Of a DNA stretch of 64,000 nt, positions 1 to 8,197 are shown piece by piece (the first letter of the stretch is position 1; every line of letters starts with the position of its first letter). Made by a program: the position numbers and the translations under genes. Origin of the DNA: Herbaspirillum sp. 3R11. Lineage in GTDB: Bacteria > Pseudomonadota > Gammaproteobacteria > Burkholderiales > Burkholderiaceae_D. The notes under the pieces were generated by a model. That model was not told where the DNA came from. It was given only the letters and a program-made list of their open reading frames with translations, and did not search any database. The stretch spans positions 620,001 through 684,000 of the forward strand of contig NZ_SPNJ01000001.1 of assembly GCF_004563925.1 (NCBI RefSeq), read 5' to 3'.

Positions 1-843
1 ACTCCACAGCGCCGACACCCGCGCCACGTGCCGCTGCTCGCTGGCGGCGACCAGCCAGAACGAACGCTTGATCTCGACTTCATCAGGCAGCACCGGCACC
101 AGGTCATCCGACTGCTGGGCCAGGAAGCAGGGCAGGATCGCCAGCGCCTGGCCGCTGCGCGCCGCCGTGTACTGCGCAATCACGCTGGTGCTGCGGAAGG
201 CGCGAAACGCCTCGGGCGCGATGTTTTCCTTGTAGCGCAGCTCTTCGCTGAACACCAGATCGTCAATATAGCCGATGAAGGCATGCGGCTCGAGATCGGC
301 CACGCTGCGCACCGGCGGATGGCTTTCCAGATAGGCCGGGGTGGCGTACAGCTTCAGCGCATAGTCCGCCAGTTTCGTGACAACGTAATTACCGCTGACC
401 GGCCGCTCGATGGTCACGCTGATGTCGGCCTCGCGCTTGGACAGGTTGACGAAGCGCGGCATCGGCAGCATGTCCACCGAGATATGCGGATTGCGTGCGC
501 AGAAGTGGGCAATGTGCGGCGCCAGCACGAAAGTGCCGAAGCCTTCCGTCGCGCCCAGGCGCACCTGGCCCGACAACAGCCGGTTGTGGCCGCCCAGTTC
601 CTCGGCGGCGGCGTAGACCGTGCTTTCTATCTTTTCCGCATATTCCACCAGCCGGTAGCCGTCGGCGGTCAGGCTGTAGCCATGGTTGTTGCGGTCGAAC
701 AGCTGGCTGCCGACCTGTTCTTCGAAGCGCTTGATGCGCCGCGAGACGGTCGAGTGATCGATGCCGAGTTTCTTGGCGGCATCGACCAGGCCTTGGCTGC
801 GCGTGAGTTCGAGGAATACCCGCAGGTTGTCCCAATCCAGCAT
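1..843 (-). CDS. LysR family transcriptional regulator (3' end cut by window)
   Basis: The reverse strand is open from an ATG at 843 to the first base of the window, so the last residues and stop lie outside. The product starts MLDWDNLRVFLELTRSQG, a typical LysR winged helix; the recognition region (DHSTVSRRIKRFEEQ, about residues 30-44) is followed by the substrate-binding half, of which 281 codons in total are visible against a usual 295-310. It is divergent from the binding-protein gene at 997, with a palindrome between them, so it probably controls that gene and the mmsAB genes behind it. The inducer cannot be told from sequence. Family assignment is firm; the target is inference. Confidence 0.9.
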   Translation of the reverse strand, partial: MLDWDNLRVFLELTRSQGLVDAAKKLGIDHSTVSRRIKRFEEQVGSQLFDRNNHGYSLTADGYRLVEYAEKIESTVYAAAEELGGHNRLLSGQVRLGATEGFGTFVLAPHIAHFCARNPHISVDMLPMPRFVNLSKREADISVTIERPVSGNYVVTKLADYALKLYATPAYLESHPPVRSVADLEPHAFIGYIDDLVFSEELRYKENIAPEAFRAFRSTSVIAQYTAARSGQALAILPCFLAQQSDDLVPVLPDEVEIKRSFWLVAASEQRHVARVSALWS

Positions 844-873
844 CTTGTCTCCAGTGTGCTTCGTTATTTGTCC

Positions 874-889
874 TTTGCAATTATGCAAA
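874..889. promoter_or_regulatory. Palindrome in LysR/binding-protein intergenic region (candidate LysR site)
   Basis: TTTGCA-ATTA-TGCAAA is a perfect inverted repeat in the 153-bp divergent intergenic space, 31 bp upstream of the LysR start codon. Flanking CC and (A)GG almost extend the arms. Its position fits an autoregulatory LysR binding site that also serves the divergent operon; T-N11-A type LysR sites are AT-centred like this one. Assignment is inference. Confidence 0.5.
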
Positions 890-996
890 AGGCTTTTGAA
901 TTATTGGTTATTGTAACGATATTAACGCACATGCAAAATGAGCCTCGAAATCGCCGCAGAGCAATTTCATAAAAAACATATAAATGAGGAGACTCC

Positions 997-2211
997 ATGC
1001 AAAAGAACATCCGCGCCGGCCTCGCCGTCGCCGCGCTTTCCCTGACCTGTATCGCCGGCGCCGTCCAGGCGCAAAATTCCGACACCGTCAAAATCGGCAT
1101 CCTGACCGACATGTCCGGCCCTTACTCCGCCATGGGTGGCCAGGGTTCGGTGGTCGCCGCCAAACTGGCGATCGAGGATTGCCTCAAGGCTGAATGCAAA
1201 GGCATGAAGATTGAAGTCCTCGCGGCCGACAACCAGAACAAGCCCGACGTCGGCGTGACGCGCGCACGCGAATGGCTGGACCGCGACAAGGTCGAGGCGA
1301 TCGCCGACCTGACCAATTCGTCGGTGGCGCTGGCGGTGCAAAAACTGGTCAAGGAAAAGGGCGGCATCGCCATGTACAGCGGCCCGGCTACCGGCGCGCT
1401 GACGACGACCGAATGCGCGTCCAACGGCTTCCACTGGATGTTCGACACCTATTCACAAGCGGCCGGCGCGGCGGCTGCGCTGACCAAGCTGGGCAACAAG
1501 TCCTGGTATTTCGTGACCGTCGACTACGCCTTCGGCCACTCGCTGGAGAAGGACGCATCCGACGTGGTCAAGGCCAACGGCGGCACCGTGCTGGGTTCAG
1601 TCCGTCATCCGCTGAACGCTTCCGACTTCTCGTCCTTCCTGCTGCAGGCGCAGGCTTCCAAGGCCCAGGTGATCGGCCTGGCTGACGGCGGCACCGATGT
1701 CGTCAATGCGATCAAGCAGGCCCGTTCGTTCGCCGTGGGCGGCAAGGATCAACGCCTGGTCGCTCTGCTGGTGTTCCTGTCCGACGTCCACGCACTCGGT
1801 CTGGATGCTGCACAAGGCCTGGTCTACACCGACGGCTTCTACTGGGATTACGACGAACAGACGCGCGGCTTCTCCAAGCGCTTCGAAGCGCAATTCAAGA
1901 ACAACAAACCGACCATGGTGCAGGCCGGCGTGTATTCCAGCGTGTATCACTTCCTGAAGGCGCGCGCTGCGGCGAAGACTTCTGACTGGAAGGTCGTCTC
2001 GCAAAAAATGCGCGAGATCCCGATCAGCGACGTCGTCATGCGCAACGCATCGATCCGTCCCGACGGCCGCGTGATTCACGACATGTATTTGTACCAGGTC
2101 AAGTCGCCGGCTGAATCGAAGGCACCCTGGGACTATCTGAAATTGCTGTCGACCATTCCTGCGCAACAAGCCTTCCGTCCGATGGACGCGGCCTGCTCGC
2201 TGGTCAAATAA
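997..2211 (+). CDS. ABC transporter periplasmic substrate-binding protein (branched-chain amino acid type)
   Basis: The 404-residue product begins with a Sec signal peptide (MQKNIRAGLAVAALSLTCIA, cleavage likely after VQA) and continues as a Leu/Ile/Val-type type I periplasmic binding protein (VKIGILTDMSGPYSAMGG near residues 31-50). A strong GAGGAG Shine-Dalgarno sequence lies just before the ATG. No permease or ATPase gene of an ABC transporter is in the neighbourhood. It is followed 94 bp later by mmsA, so it probably feeds a ligand related to valine or a branched-chain acid into the pathway encoded downstream. The exact ligand is unknown. Confidence 0.88.
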   Translation: MQKNIRAGLAVAALSLTCIAGAVQAQNSDTVKIGILTDMSGPYSAMGGQGSVVAAKLAIEDCLKAECKGMKIEVLAADNQNKPDVGVTRAREWLDRDKVEAIADLTNSSVALAVQKLVKEKGGIAMYSGPATGALTTTECASNGFHWMFDTYSQAAGAAAALTKLGNKSWYFVTVDYAFGHSLEKDASDVVKANGGTVLGSVRHPLNASDFSSFLLQAQASKAQVIGLADGGTDVVNAIKQARSFAVGGKDQRLVALLVFLSDVHALGLDAAQGLVYTDGFYWDYDEQTRGFSKRFEAQFKNNKPTMVQAGVYSSVYHFLKARAAAKTSDWKVVSQKMREIPISDVVMRNASIRPDGRVIHDMYLYQVKSPAESKAPWDYLKLLSTIPAQQAFRPMDAACSLVK

Positions 2212-2305
2212 GTTTTTCAGGGAGTCGTGTTTTACCTGCCATACATCTCCGACACGCGTTTGACACGACCTCCGGTTTCTTCTTCATCACTATGGAAAAT
2301 GCATC

Positions 2306-3814
2306 ATGAGCCAAGCCAACATTCCTAACGTACCCCTCTACATCAACGGCGAACACGTCCAGTCGACTTCGAAAGAATGGCGCGACGTGATCAATCCGGC
2401 CACGCAGGAAGTCGTCGCGCGCGTGCCGTTCGCAACCAAAGAGGAAGTCGATCGCGCCGTCGCCAACGCCAAGGAAGCGTTCAAGACCTGGCGCAACACC
2501 TCGCTGGCGCAACGCATGCGCATCATGCTCAAGTTCCAGCAACTGCTGCGCGACAATATCGCACCGCTGGCCGAGATGATCACGCGCGAACACGGAAAGA
2601 CCCTGCCGGACGCCGAAGGCGAAGTCATGCGCGGCCTCGAAGTCGTCGAACACGCCTGCTCGATCACCTCGCTGCAACTGGGCGAACTGGCCGAGAACGT
2701 GGCCGGCGGCGTCGACGTCTACACCATTCACCAACCGATCGGCGTGGGCGCCGGCATCACCGCGTTCAACTTCCCGGTCATGCTGCCTTGCTTCATGTTC
2801 CCGATCTCGGTCGCCTGCGGCAACACCTTCGTGCTCAAGCCTTCTGAACAGGATCCGACCTCGTCGCTGTTCCTGGTCGAGCTGGCCAACAAGGCCGGCT
2901 TGCCGCCGGGCGTGCTGAACGTGGTACATGGCGGTCCTGAAGTCGCCAACATGATCTGCGACCATCCCGATATCAAGGCCGTGTCCTTCATCGGTTCGAC
3001 CAACGTCGGCACCCACATCTATCGTCGCGCCAGCGAAGCCGGCAAGCGCGCACAGTGCATGATGGGCGCCAAGAACCACTGCATCGTGCTGCCTGACGCA
3101 CCCAAGGATCAAGCGATCAACAACTTGCTGGGCGCAGCATTCGGCGCCGCCGGTCAACGTTGCATGGCTAACTCGGTAGTGGTCCTGGTCGGCAAGACCA
3201 AGGAATGGATCCCGGAAATCGTCGAGCGCTCCAAGGCCATGAAGGTCGGTCCGGGCAGCGATCGCAAGGCCGATGTCGGCCCGCTGGTTTCCAAGGCCGC
3301 CAAGGAACGTGTCGAGCGCCTGATCGGCGTCGGCGTGGAGCAGGGCGCCAAGCTGCTGCTCGACGGCCGCAATTGCACGGTGCCGGGTAACGAGTCCGGC
3401 AACTTCGTCGGACCGACCGTGTTCACCGGCGTCAAGGCCGGCATGGACATCTACGAACAGGAAATCTTCGGACCGGCGATGTGCATCGTCGAAGTCGAAA
3501 CCCTGGACGATGCCATCGCCTTCATCAACGCCAATCCGAACGGCAACGGCACCTCGATCTTCACCTCGTCCGGTTGGGCGGCGCGCAAGTTCCAGAACGA
3601 AATCGACGTCGGCCAGGTCGGCATCAACGTGCCGATTCCGGTGCCTGTGGCGTACTTCAGCTTCACCGGTTCGCGCGCTTCCAAGCTCGGCGACCTCGGC
3701 CCGAACGGCAAGCAGGCGGTGATGTTCTGGACCCAGACCAAGACCGTGACGGCACGCTGGTATGCACCGGATGAAGAAGCCGGTCAGGTCAACACCACGA
3801 TTTCGCTGAAGTAA
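2306..3814 (+). CDS. mmsA: CoA-acylating methylmalonate-semialdehyde dehydrogenase
   Basis: MmsA converts methylmalonate semialdehyde to propionyl-CoA in valine catabolism (and malonate semialdehyde to acetyl-CoA in inositol or beta-alanine degradation), using NAD and CoA. The 502-residue length is normal for the family. The aldehyde dehydrogenase fold is clear: [20 protein letters not shown] in the cofactor-binding half, SFIGSTNVG, and the nucleophilic Cys286 in [12 protein letters not shown]. MmsB follows 39 bp downstream in the same direction, the classical mmsAB order, and the pair ends at a strong terminator. Function is well supported by family and partner. Confidence 0.95.
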   Translation: MSQANIPNVPLYINGEHVQSTSKEWRDVINPATQEVVARVPFATKEEVDRAVANAKEAFKTWRNTSLAQRMRIMLKFQQLLRDNIAPLAEMITREHGKTLPDAEGEVMRGLEVVEHACSITSLQLGELAENVAGGVDVYTIHQPIGVGAGITAFNFPVMLPCFMFPISVACGNTFVLKPSEQDPTSSLFLVELANKAGLPPGVLNVVHGGPEVANMICDHPDIKAVSFIGSTNVGTHIYRRASEAGKRAQCMMGAKNHCIVLPDAPKDQAINNLLGAAFGAAGQRCMANSVVVLVGKTKEWIPEIVERSKAMKVGPGSDRKADVGPLVSKAAKERVERLIGVGVEQGAKLLLDGRNCTVPGNESGNFVGPTVFTGVKAGMDIYEQEIFGPAMCIVEVETLDDAIAFINANPNGNGTSIFTSSGWAARKFQNEIDVGQVGINVPIPVPVAYFSFTGSRASKLGDLGPNGKQAVMFWTQTKTVTARWYAPDEEAGQVNTTISLK

Positions 3815-3853
3815 GCAGCCAAAGACGAATAGGAATAGGAAGAGGAGAACAAC

Positions 3854-4747
3854 ATGAGCGCCGATATCGTTTTCATTGGCCTGGGCAACATGGGCTTGCC
3901 CATGGCGCAGAACCTGGTCAAGGCGGGTTATTCGGTCAGCGGGCATGACCTGGTCAAGGCCAGCGTCGACAAGCTGGTCGAGAGCGGCGGCGTCACCGAA
4001 GCCGACGCCATGGCTGCGGTGACCAAGGCCAAGGTCGTCATCACCATGCTGCCGGCCAGCAAGCACGTCGAATCGATTTACCTCGGCGACAAGGGCATCC
4101 TGGCCAACATCAAGCCCGGCACCTTGCTGATCGACTGTTCGACCATCGCTCCGGAAAGCGCCCGCAAGGTCGCCGCCGCCGCGCTGGAAAAAGGCTACAC
4201 CATGCTGGATGCGCCGGTCTCCGGCGGCACCGGCGGCGCCACCGCCGGCACGCTGACCTTCATGGTCGGCGGCACCGACGACGGCTTCGGTCTCGCCAAA
4301 CCTTATCTCGAAAAGATGGGCAAGGCGATCTACCACGCCGGCGCCAGCGGCAGCGGCCAGACCGTCAAGGTCTGCAACAACATGTTGCTGGGCATCCTGA
4401 TGATCGGCACCTCCGAAGCGATCCGTCTCGGCATCGCCAACGGCATGGATCCCAAGGTCCTGTCGGAAGTGATGTCCAAGAGTTCGGGCCGCAACTGGAC
4501 GCTGGAAGTCTACAATCCTTGCCCCGGCGTGATGGAAAATGCGCCGGCATCGAAAGGCTACGCCGGCGGTTTCGGCGTCGACCTGATGCTCAAGGATCTG
4601 GGTCTGGCGGTGGAGAACGCACTGGCCACCGGCAGCAGCGTGCCGATGGGCGCACTGGCGCGCAATCTGTACGACATCCACAGCAAGTCGGGATCGGGCG
4701 GACTGGATTTTTCCAGTGTGTTCAACATGCTGGCGAAAGCGAAGTAA
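3854..4747 (+). CDS. mmsB: 3-hydroxyisobutyrate dehydrogenase
   Basis: MmsB oxidises 3-hydroxyisobutyrate to methylmalonate semialdehyde with NAD, supplying the substrate of MmsA. The 297-residue protein has the N-terminal dinucleotide motif FIGLGNMGLPMA, the substrate-binding DAPVSGGTGGA segment near residues 119-129, and the catalytic lysine Lys172 in GSGQTVKVCNN. A GAGGAG ribosome-binding site precedes the ATG. It is the last gene of the LysR-controlled cluster; a hairpin with a T tract begins about 70 bp after the stop. Confidence 0.95.
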   Translation: MSADIVFIGLGNMGLPMAQNLVKAGYSVSGHDLVKASVDKLVESGGVTEADAMAAVTKAKVVITMLPASKHVESIYLGDKGILANIKPGTLLIDCSTIAPESARKVAAAALEKGYTMLDAPVSGGTGGATAGTLTFMVGGTDDGFGLAKPYLEKMGKAIYHAGASGSGQTVKVCNNMLLGILMIGTSEAIRLGIANGMDPKVLSEVMSKSSGRNWTLEVYNPCPGVMENAPASKGYAGGFGVDLMLKDLGLAVENALATGSSVPMGALARNLYDIHSKSGSGGLDFSSVFNMLAKAK

Positions 4748-4815
4748 CGGGAAGTTGTTGCTGCTGTACTGATGGCCGTGGCGGGGGAAACGACACGGCC
4801 GGCAGTCTCCAATTC

Positions 4816-4841
4816 AGCGCGGATTCGTCCGCGCTTTTTTT
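4816..4841 (+). terminator. Intrinsic terminator after mmsB
   Basis: A perfect 8-bp stem (AGCGCGGA / TCCGCGCT) closed by a TTCG tetraloop is followed by seven T residues. This is a textbook rho-independent terminator for the mmsAB transcript. Confidence 0.92.
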
Positions 4842-4863
4842 ATGGCGTGGCAGATGATGCATC

Positions 4864-4897
4864 AAAAAAACGGCGCCGTTGCAGGCGCCGTTTTTTT
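4864..4897 (-). terminator. Terminator downstream of denD (bidirectional form)
   Basis: CGGCGCC and GGCGCCG arms with a six-base loop are flanked by A7 on the left and T7 on the right, so the structure can stop transcription from either side. It lies 20 bp past the denD stop codon on the reverse strand. Confidence 0.9.
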
Positions 4898-4916
4898 ACG
4901 AAATGAGCGGGAGAAC

Positions 4917-5891
4917 TTATTTCTTCACTTCATCCTCGATATGCGCCTTCACGATGCCGGCGAAATCGCTGTCCGCAGTGAAACCCAGCGCCTTGGCGCG
5001 CTTGGCCTCAAAGCTGCCGGGCCAGGAGTTGACGATGCGCTTGATGGCTTCGTCTTCCTTCCATTCGATCAGCTTGACGACGTCGGCGCCGGCAACCTCT
5101 TCCAGCGCATCAACCATCTGACGCACCGAAACCGACAGGCCGTCGATGCTGAGGAAGCGCGCCAGGCCGAGATCGGCACCGTTGATTTCGTGACCGTGGA
5201 TCAGGTTGTCGATGGCCTTGCGCGGCGACATCAGCCACATGCGCGTCTCGGGCGAGACCGGGCAAACCGAGGGCTGGCCGTTGAGCGGTTCGCGAATAAT
5301 GCCGCTGGCGAAGCTCGACGCCGCCTTATTGGGGGCGCCCGGGCGCACTGAAATGGTCGGCATGCGCAGCGCGCGGCCGTCGATGAAGCCCTTGCGGCTG
5401 TAGTCGTTGATCAGCAATTCGCCCATCACTTTTTGTGCGCCGTAAGAGCTTTGCGGCATCAGCAGCGCATTGTCGGGGACTTGCGCCGGCAGGTCGCCGC
5501 CGAACACCGCTACCGAGCTGGTGAACACCACGCGCGGCTTGGTGCCGAGCGCGCGGGCGCGTTCCAGGATGATGCGGGTGGCGTCGAAGTTGATCTTCAT
5601 GCCGAGTTCGAAATCGGCTTCGGCCTGGCCGCTGACGATGGCGGCCAGATGGAAGATCGACTGCGTGTCCTTGGTGATGGCGCGTTCGATCACGGCAGCA
5701 TCGGCGATGTCGCCGACCACTGCGTCAATGCGTGCATCGTCGAAACCCTGCGCAGCCACGACGTCGAGCAGGGTGATGCGGCTGATGGTTTGCTGCTTGC
5801 CGTCGCTGCCGGTCAGCTGACCGCGCTTGAGCAATTGACGCGCCAGGCGGCTGCCCAGGAAGCCGGCGCCGCCGGTGATAACAATGTGCAT
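4917..5891 (-). CDS. denD: D-erythronate dehydrogenase (NAD-dependent epimerase/dehydratase family)
   Basis: DenD oxidises D-erythronate to 2-oxo-tetronate, the first step in growth on that sugar acid. The chosen ATG at 5891 has a GAGGAG sequence 7-8 bases upstream and gives MHIVITGGAGFLGSRLARQL, the Rossmann glycine motif at the very N-terminus; the frame is open further upstream but that extension lacks family similarity. The catalytic YGAQK motif follows the TSSVAVFGG strand. Length is about 324 residues. Downstream kinase, aldolase and isomerase genes of the tetronate pathway are not present next to it. It is divergent from a FadR-type regulator with an operator between, which suggests substrate induction. 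Confidence 0.87.
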   Translation of the reverse strand: MHIVITGGAGFLGSRLARQLLKRGQLTGSDGKQQTISRITLLDVVAAQGFDDARIDAVVGDIADAAVIERAITKDTQSIFHLAAIVSGQAEADFELGMKINFDATRIILERARALGTKPRVVFTSSVAVFGGDLPAQVPDNALLMPQSSYGAQKVMGELLINDYSRKGFIDGRALRMPTISVRPGAPNKAASSFASGIIREPLNGQPSVCPVSPETRMWLMSPRKAIDNLIHGHEINGADLGLARFLSIDGLSVSVRQMVDALEEVAGADVVKLIEWKEDEAIKRIVNSWPGSFEAKRAKALGFTADSDFAGIVKAHIEDEVKK

Positions 5892-5934
5892 CTGAATCTC
5901 CTCAATTTTATGATGTGCGGGAAACGAATCCGAT

Positions 5935-5951
5935 AAGTTGTCATACAACTT
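5935..5951. promoter_or_regulatory. FadR-type GntR operator between denD and its regulator
   Basis: AAGTTGT-CAT-ACAACTT is a perfect inverted repeat whose core TTGTCATACAA fits the T-N-G-T-N3-A-C-N-A half-site rule known for FadR-subfamily GntR regulators. It sits between the two divergent start codons (29 bp from the regulator start, 43 bp from denD). Confidence 0.8.
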
Positions 5952-5980
5952 TGCAGTCAGTGTAAAAAGAAAGCGGTATC

Positions 5981-6817
5981 ATGTCAATCAACATGAAAAA
6001 TACTCAGCTTTCCAAGACTGCTTCCCTCTCTGCTCCCCGCACTGGACCACCAGGGCCGCTCGATTCCGCCAAAGGCACATTGGCAGATCGCGTGACCGGC
6101 GCGCTGTATGAACAGATCCGTCAGGGTGACTTCGCGCCGGGTGCACGCATGCCCTCCGAGAATGAATTGACCGAGCGTTTCCAAGTCAGCCGCACCGTGA
6201 TTCGGGAAGCCATTTCCCGTCTCAAATCGGAAGGCCTGGTCGGTTCGCGCCGGGGCAGCGGCACCGTCGTCCTCGCGCCGAACAATGCGACGCCGTTCCG
6301 GCTCGACATCGACGTGCAGGATTCGATCCAGGCGGTGCTGCGCGTGATCGAGTTGCGCCGCGGCGTCGAGGGCGAGATGGCGGCATTGGCGGCGCAGCGC
6401 CGCACCAAGGCGGAGAATCAACGTATTCAGCAAGCACTGAAGAGCATCGACAAGGCGGTGGTTGAGGGCAAGGACGGCGTGGAAGAAGACTTTGCTTTCC
6501 ACGCGGCGATTTCCGAGGCGGCACACAATCCGCTGTACACGTCGCTGTTGCAGTTCCTGAGCCAGTTCCTGCAGGCGGCGATTCGTGTGGCGCGGATCAA
6601 TGAGGCGCGTCGCGAGGATTTCAGCCAGCAGGTGCGTAATGAGCACGCCGTGATTGCGCAGGCGATCGCCGACGGCGATGCCGACGCCGCGCGCGCGGCG
6701 GCTTTGCGTCACATGGAGAATTCGGCGCAGCGCATCCAGGCTGCCGATACGGCGTTCTGGGCCAGCGAGGGCGGCAAGGCAGCGCGGCGCCTGGCGCAGA
6801 CGAAAGGGCTTAAATAA
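5981..6817 (+). CDS. FadR-subfamily GntR transcriptional regulator
   Basis: The 278-residue product has a GntR winged helix after a disordered N-terminus of about 30 residues (DRVTGALYEQIRQGDFAPG, then RTVIREAISRLKSEGLVGSR as the recognition region) and an all-helical FCD ligand domain (ELRRGVEGEMAALAA; HAAISEAAHNPLY; HAVIAQAIADGDADAAR). FCD proteins commonly bind small organic acids through a metal site. It is divergent from denD and a FadR-type operator lies between them, so it is probably the denD repressor responding to erythronate or a derivative. The ATG at 5981 is used; an in-frame ATG four codons later is possible. Confidence 0.9.
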   Translation: MSINMKNTQLSKTASLSAPRTGPPGPLDSAKGTLADRVTGALYEQIRQGDFAPGARMPSENELTERFQVSRTVIREAISRLKSEGLVGSRRGSGTVVLAPNNATPFRLDIDVQDSIQAVLRVIELRRGVEGEMAALAAQRRTKAENQRIQQALKSIDKAVVEGKDGVEEDFAFHAAISEAAHNPLYTSLLQFLSQFLQAAIRVARINEARREDFSQQVRNEHAVIAQAIADGDADAARAAALRHMENSAQRIQAADTAFWASEGGKAARRLAQTKGLK

Positions 6818-6819
6818 AC

Positions 6820-6870
6820 CGCAACCGTCCCGGGCGAGACGGAAAATACGCCTTGCCCGGGACGGTTGCG
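6820..6870. terminator. 16-bp perfect inverted repeat between convergent genes (probable terminator)
   Basis: CGCAACCGTCCCGGGC and its exact complement GCCCGGGACGGTTGCG are separated by 19 bases. The structure starts 2 bp after the GntR stop and precedes the end of the convergent DUF4865 gene. No T tract follows on either strand, so it may be a rho-aided or bidirectional stop, or an RNA-stabilising hairpin. Confidence 0.55.
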
Positions 6871-6904
6871 ATCAAGACGTCGCCGGCGATTCCCTCGCAT
6901 TGAA

Positions 6905-7474
6905 TCAGATCCCGAGTTCCTTCTTCAGAGCGGGTGCGGAAAGGTGGGCTACTTCAAAGATTTTGCTGCCGTGCGACGGGGATTGCACCGGCCGTGCCTG
7001 CCACAGCGCTATCTTCATCAGCTTCCAATTATTGGTGTCCAGACCGACGAAAACCGAATGCAAGTCGTGTTCGCAGAGCATTGCCTCTGCATCGGTCGCA
7101 TGCAGTTCGCATAGTTGCGCCAGGTCGACGTCGGCAGGAATGTCGATGAATTGCTGAGTCGCGAATGCCGGCGTTTGTGCAACCGCGGTTCCTTTGAAAA
7201 AGGCGACCTTGTTCCAGCGCTGTACGATCGGGCGACCGTACTTGGCGACTACCGCCCGAAACGCATCCGACAGCAGGAAGTCGCTCATGCCGCCGAGTTC
7301 ATCCCACAGATAAAAAGGCGTATAGCGCGCCGGGCTGCCGTCGATGGCATCTGCGACCAGAAAGGCCTTGGAGTACAGCCCCGGCAGTTGGTCGAAGCGG
7401 CTGCCAATTTCTCTGACGCGCGCTCTGACTGGTTCTGCATCCGGGACGTCAAATCCGTATTGCATTGCAAACAT
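6905..7474 (-). CDS. DUF4865 family protein
   Basis: The 189-residue soluble protein begins MFAMQYGFDVPDAEPVRARV and contains the family pattern of a short N-terminal ferredoxin-like half (KAFLVADA, YTPFYLWDELGGMSDFLLSD) followed by a variable C-terminal half. No function is established for DUF4865. A strong AGGAGA site lies in front of the ATG. An 8-bp-arm palindrome about 95 bp upstream is almost identical to one in front of the adjacent MarR gene, so the protein is most likely under that regulator. Aromatic-compound or drug-responsive expression is a guess based on the MarR link only. Confidence 0.8.
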   Translation of the reverse strand: MFAMQYGFDVPDAEPVRARVREIGSRFDQLPGLYSKAFLVADAIDGSPARYTPFYLWDELGGMSDFLLSDAFRAVVAKYGRPIVQRWNKVAFFKGTAVAQTPAFATQQFIDIPADVDLAQLCELHATDAEAMLCEHDLHSVFVGLDTNNWKLMKIALWQARPVQSPSHGSKIFEVAHLSAPALKKELGI

Positions 7475-7566
7475 GGTGTTCTCCTTGGGTTGGATGGAAT
7501 TCCGATAAGTCGGGCCTGAGGTCGTCAGGCGGTGTCATTGGTGAAAAGCGAAAAACGCATTTGTCG

Positions 7567-7590
7567 ATATAGTTAGCAATGCAACTATAT
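7567..7590. promoter_or_regulatory. MarR operator copy 1 (upstream of DUF4865 gene)
   Basis: ATATAGTT and AACTATAT flank the 8-base spacer AGCAATGC, giving a 24-bp palindrome between the MarR gene and the DUF4865 start. The copy at 8063-8086 matches it at 21 of 24 positions, including 15 consecutive bases. Confidence 0.8.
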
Positions 7591-7628
7591 AGGGTAAAAA
7601 TAAGCGCGAACACGCGCACGAAAAACAA

Positions 7629-8045
7629 TCACTCCAGGGCTGAACGTACATCCCTGATTTTCAGGACCGCATCGGCAAATTCTTCCTTGCCCAGGATCTT
7701 GCGGATCTTCTCCGCCGCGCCGCCCGCCGATGCATTCAGCGCCACCTTGATTTCAACGCCGGCGGGCGTCGGATACACCGAGATTTCCCTGCCGTCGCCG
7801 TCGGTCCTGCGGCGCTCAAGCAAGCCTTTTTGCTCCAGCGTATCCAGCGCGCGCGTGGTGGTGGAGCGGGCGATGGCAAGCTCTGCAGCCAATTCACTTT
7901 GCAGCATGCCAGGCCGGTCGATGATTGCCCTGAGCATGAAGCCCTGCGGCGCGGTCAGGCCGAACGGTGCAAAGGCTTCCGCCCACTCGCGTTCAAGTCG
8001 GCGTGACAATGCTGCGGTATTGAAATAGAGGCAGTGATCAAACAT
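7629..8045 (-). CDS. MarR family transcriptional regulator
   Basis: The product from the ATG at 8045 is 138 residues, MFDHCLYFNTAALSRRLERE..., with the MarR winged helix (LQSELAAELAIARSTTTRAL as helix-turn-helix, then LLERRRTDGDGREISVYPT as the wing). The frame can be extended ten codons to a TTG, but that start would lie inside the operator and is unlikely. The gene is followed by, and probably regulates, the DUF4865 gene; its own promoter carries the second copy of the operator, so autorepression is expected. Cys5 near the N-terminus could be redox-active, as in other MarR proteins, but this is speculation. Confidence 0.88.
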   Translation of the reverse strand: MFDHCLYFNTAALSRRLEREWAEAFAPFGLTAPQGFMLRAIIDRPGMLQSELAAELAIARSTTTRALDTLEQKGLLERRRTDGDGREISVYPTPAGVEIKVALNASAGGAAEKIRKILGKEEFADAVLKIRDVRSALE

Positions 8046-8062
8046 GGATTCACAATACTGCA

Positions 8063-8086
8063 AATTAGTTCGCAATGCAACTATAT
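8063..8086. promoter_or_regulatory. MarR operator copy 2 (upstream of the MarR gene)
   Basis: TAGTT and AACTA flank CGCAATGC, and the 24-bp window agrees with the copy at 7567-7590 at 21 positions. It starts 18 bp upstream of the MarR start codon, an ideal place for autorepression. Confidence 0.8.
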
Positions 8087-8143
8087 TTAAAGGAAGTGAG
8101 ATTTTTTGGAAAGCGAGGAGGGGAGCAATGACTGAAGAGGACG

Positions 8144-8173
8144 AAAAAAAGCCGCGAAGATCGCGGCTTTTTT
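8144..8173 (-). terminator. Bidirectional terminator after efp
   Basis: GCCGCGA and TCGCGGC arms with an AGA loop are flanked by A7 and T6, so the hairpin works from both sides. It ends the efp transcript on the reverse strand and isolates it from the MarR promoter. Confidence 0.92.
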
Positions 8174-8197
8174 AATGGTACGGCTGAACAGCTGAAA

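Noticed and set aside
28..972. Forward frame of 314 codons at the left end
   Set aside because: It runs antisense to the LysR gene, whose protein sequence is unmistakable.
2204..4681. 825-codon reverse-strand open frame opposite mmsA-mmsB
   Set aside because: It is an antisense shadow caused by GC-rich third positions; the product is rich in Asp, Arg, His and Gly without family features, and mmsA and mmsB are both clear.
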